DNA of 64,000 nucleotides from a bacterium (GTDB taxonomy: Bacteria; Bdellovibrionota; Bacteriovoracia; Bacteriovoracales; Bacteriovoracaceae): contig JAUHVL010000001.1 of the NCBI GenBank assembly GCA_030425045.1, positions 285,525 to 349,524 on the forward strand. Reading direction: 5' to 3'. This document shows positions 60,228-64,000 of the stretch, in pieces; the stretch's first letter is position 1, and every line of letters starts with the position of its first letter. The position numbers were made by a program, and so were the translations under genes. The notes under the pieces are model-generated. The model was not told where the DNA came from. It worked only from the letters and a program-made list of their open reading frames with translations, and ran no database searches.

Positions 60228-62426
60228 ATGTTGGAGAAAACTCAAAGAAGTACGAAATCTACCAGAGGAACTCAAAAGATAAAAAAATCGTTACCTAAGG
60301 CTTACGAAGAAAAAATCAAGTTGGCCCAGCGATATGGTTTAGATAAAGAAAAACTGACAGAGATGTTGAAAAACGTTTTTATGTCGAGAACTTTAGATGA
60401 CACCGAAATTTCAATGAAGAAGCAATCAAAAGCATTCTTTCAAATTTCAGGTGCAGGCCACGAAGGAATCCTAACGGCAACGGCCCACGCTTTAAAGCCT
60501 AAGCATGATTGGTTCATTTGTTATTATCGTGATCGTGCCCTTTGTACCGGTCTAGGTGTTTCAGCTTACGAGATGCTTTGTCAGGCAAATGGAAACTTGG
60601 GTGATACTGCTTCAAAAGGTCGTCAAATGCCTGCCCACTGGGGACATATCGATTATAATATTGTTTCGAAATCTTCTTGTACGGGAACTCAGTTTTTACA
60701 AGCTGTTGGTCTCGCAGAAGCAGGTGAATACTTTGGGCAATTATCTAAAGATGAAATTGAAGTTCCTGAATTTAAAAATGATGAAATTATTTATGTTTCA
60801 ACAGGTGATGGAACAACATCACAAGGTGAATTTTGGGAATCGATTACTACGGCATGTGTAAACAAACTTCCCGTACTCTATATGGTTGAAGATAATGGTT
60901 ATGCTATTTCTGTTCCTGTAGAAGTTCAAACACCAGGTGGTTCGATCTCTAAGGCCCTTTCTGATTTTCCTGGATTAAAAATTTATACAACAGATGGAAC
61001 ATGTCCAATCGAATCGTTTGCCACAATGACTGAGGCTGCGAAGTATTTGAGAGCAGGTAACGGTCCTGTTCTTGTTCACGCCAAAGTGACAAGACCATAT
61101 TCACACTCCATGTCTGATGATCAAACGATGTACCGTACGACGGAAGAGTTAGAACAAGAAAAGAAAATTGATGTCATCAATAGCTTTCCGAAGTTTTTAA
61201 TTGAAAGTGGCATTATGTCTGAAAAAGAAGTTGAAACAGTGAGGACAGACATTGCAAAACATTGTCGTGAGGCTATGTTAAAAGCTATTGAAACTGAATG
61301 GCCTAAAAAGGAAGATGCTCTTAAGTATCTTTACTCTGAGGATGTCGATATTACTTCTGAAGATATGTTTTCAACTGAGCCTCAGTTCAGTGGAAAAGCT
61401 GATGTGCCTATGGCCGGTGCTATTAATAAAGTTTTAAAAGATGAATTCATTAAAAATCCTATGCTTCGTATGTTTGGAGAAGACGTTGCTGATTTTTCAG
61501 AACTAGAAAAATTAGATGATGCTTCTTTAAAAGGAAAAGGGGGAGTTTTTAAAATTACTTCAGGTGTTCAAAGAGCTTCTCGTCATGGACAAGTTTTTAA
61601 CTCACCACTTGCTGAAGCTAATATTATTGGTCGTGCCGTTGGCCAAGCGATCAGAGGAATTAAACCTGTCGTTGAAATTCAGTTTTTCGATTATATCTGG
61701 ACTGCTTTTATGCAGTTAAAAAATGAGATGGCGACGACTCGTTATCGTTCTGGTGGTGACTTTAGTTGTCCTATGGTTGTTCGTGTTCCCATCGGTGGAT
61801 ACTTAAGAGGTGGGGCCATGTATCACTCTCAAACCGGAGAGTCTTTTTACACTCATATTCCCGGTATTCGCGTGGCTTATCCTTCAAACGCCCTAGATGC
61901 TGCTGGCTTATTGAGAACAGCAATTAGAGCTGATGATCCTGTTATGTTTTTAGAGCATAAGCATCTTTACTATCAAGGTTATAACAGAACAGCGGATCCA
62001 GGTGACGAGTATATGATTCCTTTTGGAAAAGCTCGGATGGTTCAAGAAGGGACAGATGTAACAGTGGTTACCTGGGGTGCACTCGTTCAAAAATCAGTTG
62101 AAGCAGCTAAAAAGTTAGAAGCTGAAGGTTATTCAGTTGAAATTTTAGATCTTAGAACTCTCGCTCCCTTTGATATGGAAGCAATTAAAGAGTCTCTTGC
62201 TAAAACAAATAGAATCTTGATTGCTCATGAAGAAACGAAAACGTCAGGGTTTGCTGGAGAAATTGCCGCTCGTATTAATGAAGAGTGTTTTGAATCTTTA
62301 GATGCTCCTATTAAAAGGGTAACGGCAATGGATTCTCATGTTGCTTATTGTCCTGACTTAGAAGAGCAGATTCTTCCTCAAATTGATGATGTTTATAACG
62401 AATTAAAAAGTTTACTTACTTATTAA
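60228..62426 (+). CDS. 2-oxoacid dehydrogenase E1, fused alpha and beta subunits
   Basis: Thiamine-diphosphate enzyme of 732 residues that decarboxylates a 2-oxoacid, most likely branched-chain (2-oxoisovalerate type). The alpha part (to about 375) has the TPP motif STGDGTTSQGEFWES to VEDNGYAIS. The beta part (about 390-732) has GEDVADF, FNSPLAEANIIGRAVGQA and EIQFFDY. Both halves are complete, in the fused form known from several phyla. E2 and E3 genes are not in the window. ATG 60228 is 6 nt from AAGG. The gene is followed by ogt with a 1-nt overlap. Confidence 0.9.
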   Translation: MLEKTQRSTKSTRGTQKIKKSLPKAYEEKIKLAQRYGLDKEKLTEMLKNVFMSRTLDDTEISMKKQSKAFFQISGAGHEGILTATAHALKPKHDWFICYYRDRALCTGLGVSAYEMLCQANGNLGDTASKGRQMPAHWGHIDYNIVSKSSCTGTQFLQAVGLAEAGEYFGQLSKDEIEVPEFKNDEIIYVSTGDGTTSQGEFWESITTACVNKLPVLYMVEDNGYAISVPVEVQTPGGSISKALSDFPGLKIYTTDGTCPIESFATMTEAAKYLRAGNGPVLVHAKVTRPYSHSMSDDQTMYRTTEELEQEKKIDVINSFPKFLIESGIMSEKEVETVRTDIAKHCREAMLKAIETEWPKKEDALKYLYSEDVDITSEDMFSTEPQFSGKADVPMAGAINKVLKDEFIKNPMLRMFGEDVADFSELEKLDDASLKGKGGVFKITSGVQRASRHGQVFNSPLAEANIIGRAVGQAIRGIKPVVEIQFFDYIWTAFMQLKNEMATTRYRSGGDFSCPMVVRVPIGGYLRGGAMYHSQTGESFYTHIPGIRVAYPSNALDAAGLLRTAIRADDPVMFLEHKHLYYQGYNRTADPGDEYMIPFGKARMVQEGTDVTVVTWGALVQKSVEAAKKLEAEGYSVEILDLRTLAPFDMEAIKESLAKTNRILIAHEETKTSGFAGEIAARINEECFESLDAPIKRVTAMDSHVAYCPDLEEQILPQIDDVYNELKSLLTY

Positions 62427-62935
62427 TGAAGAGTTCTTTTTTATTTGAAACGACAGTTGGCTTTATTGCCATCATTTATCGAGAGAAAAAAGTTGTTGGT
62501 GTTCAATTTGCTGGGGCAGATCTTGTTTCAGCAAAAGTGGATATCGAGCAACGTTGGCAAAGCGAAGACGTGTTAAACCCAGCCTCTTGGGTAAAGTCTC
62601 TCTCAAAAAAAATTCAAAAACATTTATCAGGAAAGAAACAATCTTTTGAAGATGTCCCTCTTGATTTTGAAGGAATGACGACTTTTCGTAAAAAAGTTTA
62701 TCAAAACACCATGAAGATAAAAGCCGGCCAAGTGATAACTTATGGTCAGCTAGCAAAAAAGTCAGGAAGCCCCGGAGCTGCTCGTGCTGTAGGAAGTGCT
62801 ATGGCACGAAACCCTTTTTTAATCCTCATGCCTTGTCATCGAGTGGTTGGAAGTAACGGAAAAATGCATGGGTTTTCGGCGATTGGTGGAATAAAAACAA
62901 AAGAAAAACTACTTAGGATTGAAGGAGCAGTTTAA
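62426..62935 (+). CDS. ogt: Methylated-DNA-protein cysteine methyltransferase (Ogt type)
   Basis: Repair protein of 169 residues that takes alkyl groups from O6-alkylguanine onto its own Cys. The active site is MPCHRVVGS, preceded by the helix-turn-helix region GQVITYGQLAKKSGSPGAARAVGSAM (split over helix and turn), and followed by KEKLLRIEGA. It starts in overlap with the E1 gene and is overlapped by the glyoxalase gene. Together with the AlkC-like protein it gives the window two alkylation-repair genes. Confidence 0.93.
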   Translation: MKSSFLFETTVGFIAIIYREKKVVGVQFAGADLVSAKVDIEQRWQSEDVLNPASWVKSLSKKIQKHLSGKKQSFEDVPLDFEGMTTFRKKVYQNTMKIKAGQVITYGQLAKKSGSPGAARAVGSAMARNPFLILMPCHRVVGSNGKMHGFSAIGGIKTKEKLLRIEGAV

Positions 62936-63390
62936 TGGAATACCTACATAGTATGATTAGAGTATCAAATTTAGATGAAACATTAGATTTCTTCGTCAAT
63001 AAATTAGGGCTGGTTGAAACCAGAAGATACGATAGTGAGCAAGGAAAATTTACCTTGGTTTTTTTGGCGGCCAAAGGTGATTTAGAAAATGCTAAAGAGA
63101 AAAAGTCTCCCCTCGTTGAGTTAACTTATAACTGGCCTGATGAAAATGGAAATGTTGAGGAGCTTGGAAACGCTCGTAACTTTGGTCATCTCGCTTATCG
63201 GGTCGAAAATATTTATGATGTTTGCCAAGACTTAATGGATAAAGGAGTCACGATTAACCGCCCTCCAAGAGATGGTTATATGGCCTTTATAAAAACACCA
63301 GACAATATTTCAATTGAGCTGTTACAAAAAGGTGAGGCGTTGGCCCCACAGGAGCCGTGGGCTTCAATGGAAAATCAGGGGCAGTGGTAG
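62935..63390 (+). CDS. gloA: Lactoylglutathione lyase (glyoxalase I)
   Basis: VOC-fold metalloenzyme of 151 residues that converts the methylglyoxal-glutathione adduct. It has YLHSMIRVSNLDETLDFFV with the metal-binding His, VELTYNWP with Glu, NFGHLAYRVENI with His and ISIELLQKG with Glu, the four metal ligands of GloA. It overlaps ogt by 1 nt. Confidence 0.88.
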   Translation: MEYLHSMIRVSNLDETLDFFVNKLGLVETRRYDSEQGKFTLVFLAAKGDLENAKEKKSPLVELTYNWPDENGNVEELGNARNFGHLAYRVENIYDVCQDLMDKGVTINRPPRDGYMAFIKTPDNISIELLQKGEALAPQEPWASMENQGQW

Positions 63391-63391
63391 T

Positions 63392-63727
63392 TTAGAGTAA
63401 GTCGTAGTCGAATACTTCGCCTTCGTAGTCACCATTTTCGTCTTTTGTGATACAAACCCATACTTGATGAACGGCACTTCCCCAATTACTCGGTAGGCTG
63501 GCATAAGCAGAGACTTCCATTAAGCAGTGTTCAGTATTGTATTCGACAACTTTTAAGTTCCAAATATCGGTTGAAAAATCAATCGTATAAATTCTCGACC
63601 CTTCAATATCTTTATTAAAAGATTCGATTATAGTTTCTCTTACGGTTTGGTCTATTTTTGAAAATTCACCAGCAAACGAGAAAGAAGAGAAAAGTGATAA
63701 CGTAAGTGCGATTAAAATATATTTCAT
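63392..63727 (-). CDS. Small exported protein of unknown function
   Basis: Protein of 111 residues with a signal peptide (MKYILIALTLSLFSSFSFA) and two Cys in the mature part (EHCLM, VCITKD). No family recognised. It is convergent with gloA with a single base between them. Confidence 0.65.
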   Translation of the reverse strand: MKYILIALTLSLFSSFSFAGEFSKIDQTVRETIIESFNKDIEGSRIYTIDFSTDIWNLKVVEYNTEHCLMEVSAYASLPSNWGSAVHQVWVCITKDENGDYEGEVFDYDLL

Positions 63728-63862
63728 AAAAATGTCCTTAATTTCAGTGATTCTTAATATAAAAAAATTAACTTGAATAGAGTTTTGGGTAATTTTTATA
63801 AACTGATGTACTTAAATGGATAAGTTTCATTTTTGAAATTAAAACTATTTTTGATAATCCTT

Positions 63863-64000
63863 TAAAAACGTCCCTGTTTTTAGACATTTAAAATGCTCCC
63901 GTCATGGTCGCACCCACTTCGTGGGCAAGTTTTAAACATCTTTTTTTTAAATAGGAGATGACCAATACTTGCCCGAAGGGTCGGGCATGGATGACCCGAT
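63863..64000 (+). repeat. Hairpin-rich interspersed repeat, copy B (cut by window end)
   Basis: Same element as 57301-57447, in the opposite orientation. Conserved blocks include CACCCACTTCGTGGGCAAG and AGGAGATGACCAATACTTG. The centre (63941-63955) differs, with a longer T-run. The element continues beyond the window. Confidence 0.75.

Overview
The window reads as chromosome from a low-GC, Gram-negative, probably predatory bacterium of the Bdellovibrionota (Bacteriovorax/Halobacteriovorax-like). This is an inference from content: many short secreted proteins and lipoproteins, a TIGR02147-type regulator, a fused E1 alpha/beta 2-oxoacid dehydrogenase, EpmA, RNase Y, outer-membrane barrels and a secreted DNase operon. 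No rRNA or named marker fixes the genus. TTG and GTG starts are common, and ATGA overlaps show tight operons.

Layout. 1-5400: a partial GT4 glycosyltransferase, a two-gene glycine-betaine-type ABC importer (ATPase plus a substrate-binding/permease fusion), a Tiki/ChaN-like protein and small exported proteins. 5600-9700: a membrane-anchored acidic protein and a large hybrid PAS histidine kinase. 10210-17079: a 6.85-kb element integrated in the 3' end of a tRNA-Pro(GGG) gene. It is bounded by a 19-bp direct repeat and carries a HigBA-type toxin-antitoxin pair, a tyrosine integrase with an Xis/AlpA-like partner, XRE regulators, a PD-(D/E)XK-like nuclease, a phage terminase small subunit and two exported proteins. 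It has no terminase large subunit, capsid or tail gene, so it resembles a minimal phage satellite. The integrase and the adjacent SnoaL-like gene each appear to have lost one base. 17200-33000: housekeeping genes (an AlkC-like/GIY-YIG fusion, smc, lolA, lytic transglycosylase, rimO, epmA, ftsY, zapA, 5-formyl-THF cyclo-ligase, rny). 34600-40200: an operon for an outer-membrane barrel, a lipoprotein and an ExeM/NucH-type exported nuclease. 40400-47000: an SDR, a dihydrouridine synthase, a Nudix hydrolase, membrane proteins and a CorC/HlyC protein.

The most novel locus is 47009-53328, an apparently undescribed RiPP (modified peptide) cluster. In order it has an HPr-kinase-like P-loop protein, a PqqD-like recognition protein, a radical SAM/SPASM enzyme, a 59-residue precursor peptide (Gly/Ser/Thr/Cys-rich core and a leader carrying YxxPxI), an S26-type peptidase and a nucleotidyltransferase-like protein. 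The nucleotidyltransferase seems to start at ATC behind a perfect Shine-Dalgarno. Next to these lie an ABC ATPase, a SAM methyltransferase, an ABC-2 permease and a [2Fe-2S] ferredoxin. The precursor lies between the stop of the radical SAM gene and the start of the peptidase gene with 4-nt overlaps on both sides, so the genes are probably translationally coupled. The lasso-type cyclase and B2 protease are absent.

53400-63700: leucine-dehydrogenase-like protein, acetyltransferase, membrane-anchored thioredoxin, two large exported proteins of unknown function, a FadL/PorV-like barrel, the fused E1 dehydrogenase, an O6-alkylguanine methyltransferase and glyoxalase I. Two inverted copies of a hairpin-rich repeat of about 147 bp lie at 57301 and 63863. 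They look like a dispersed intergenic element of this genome.
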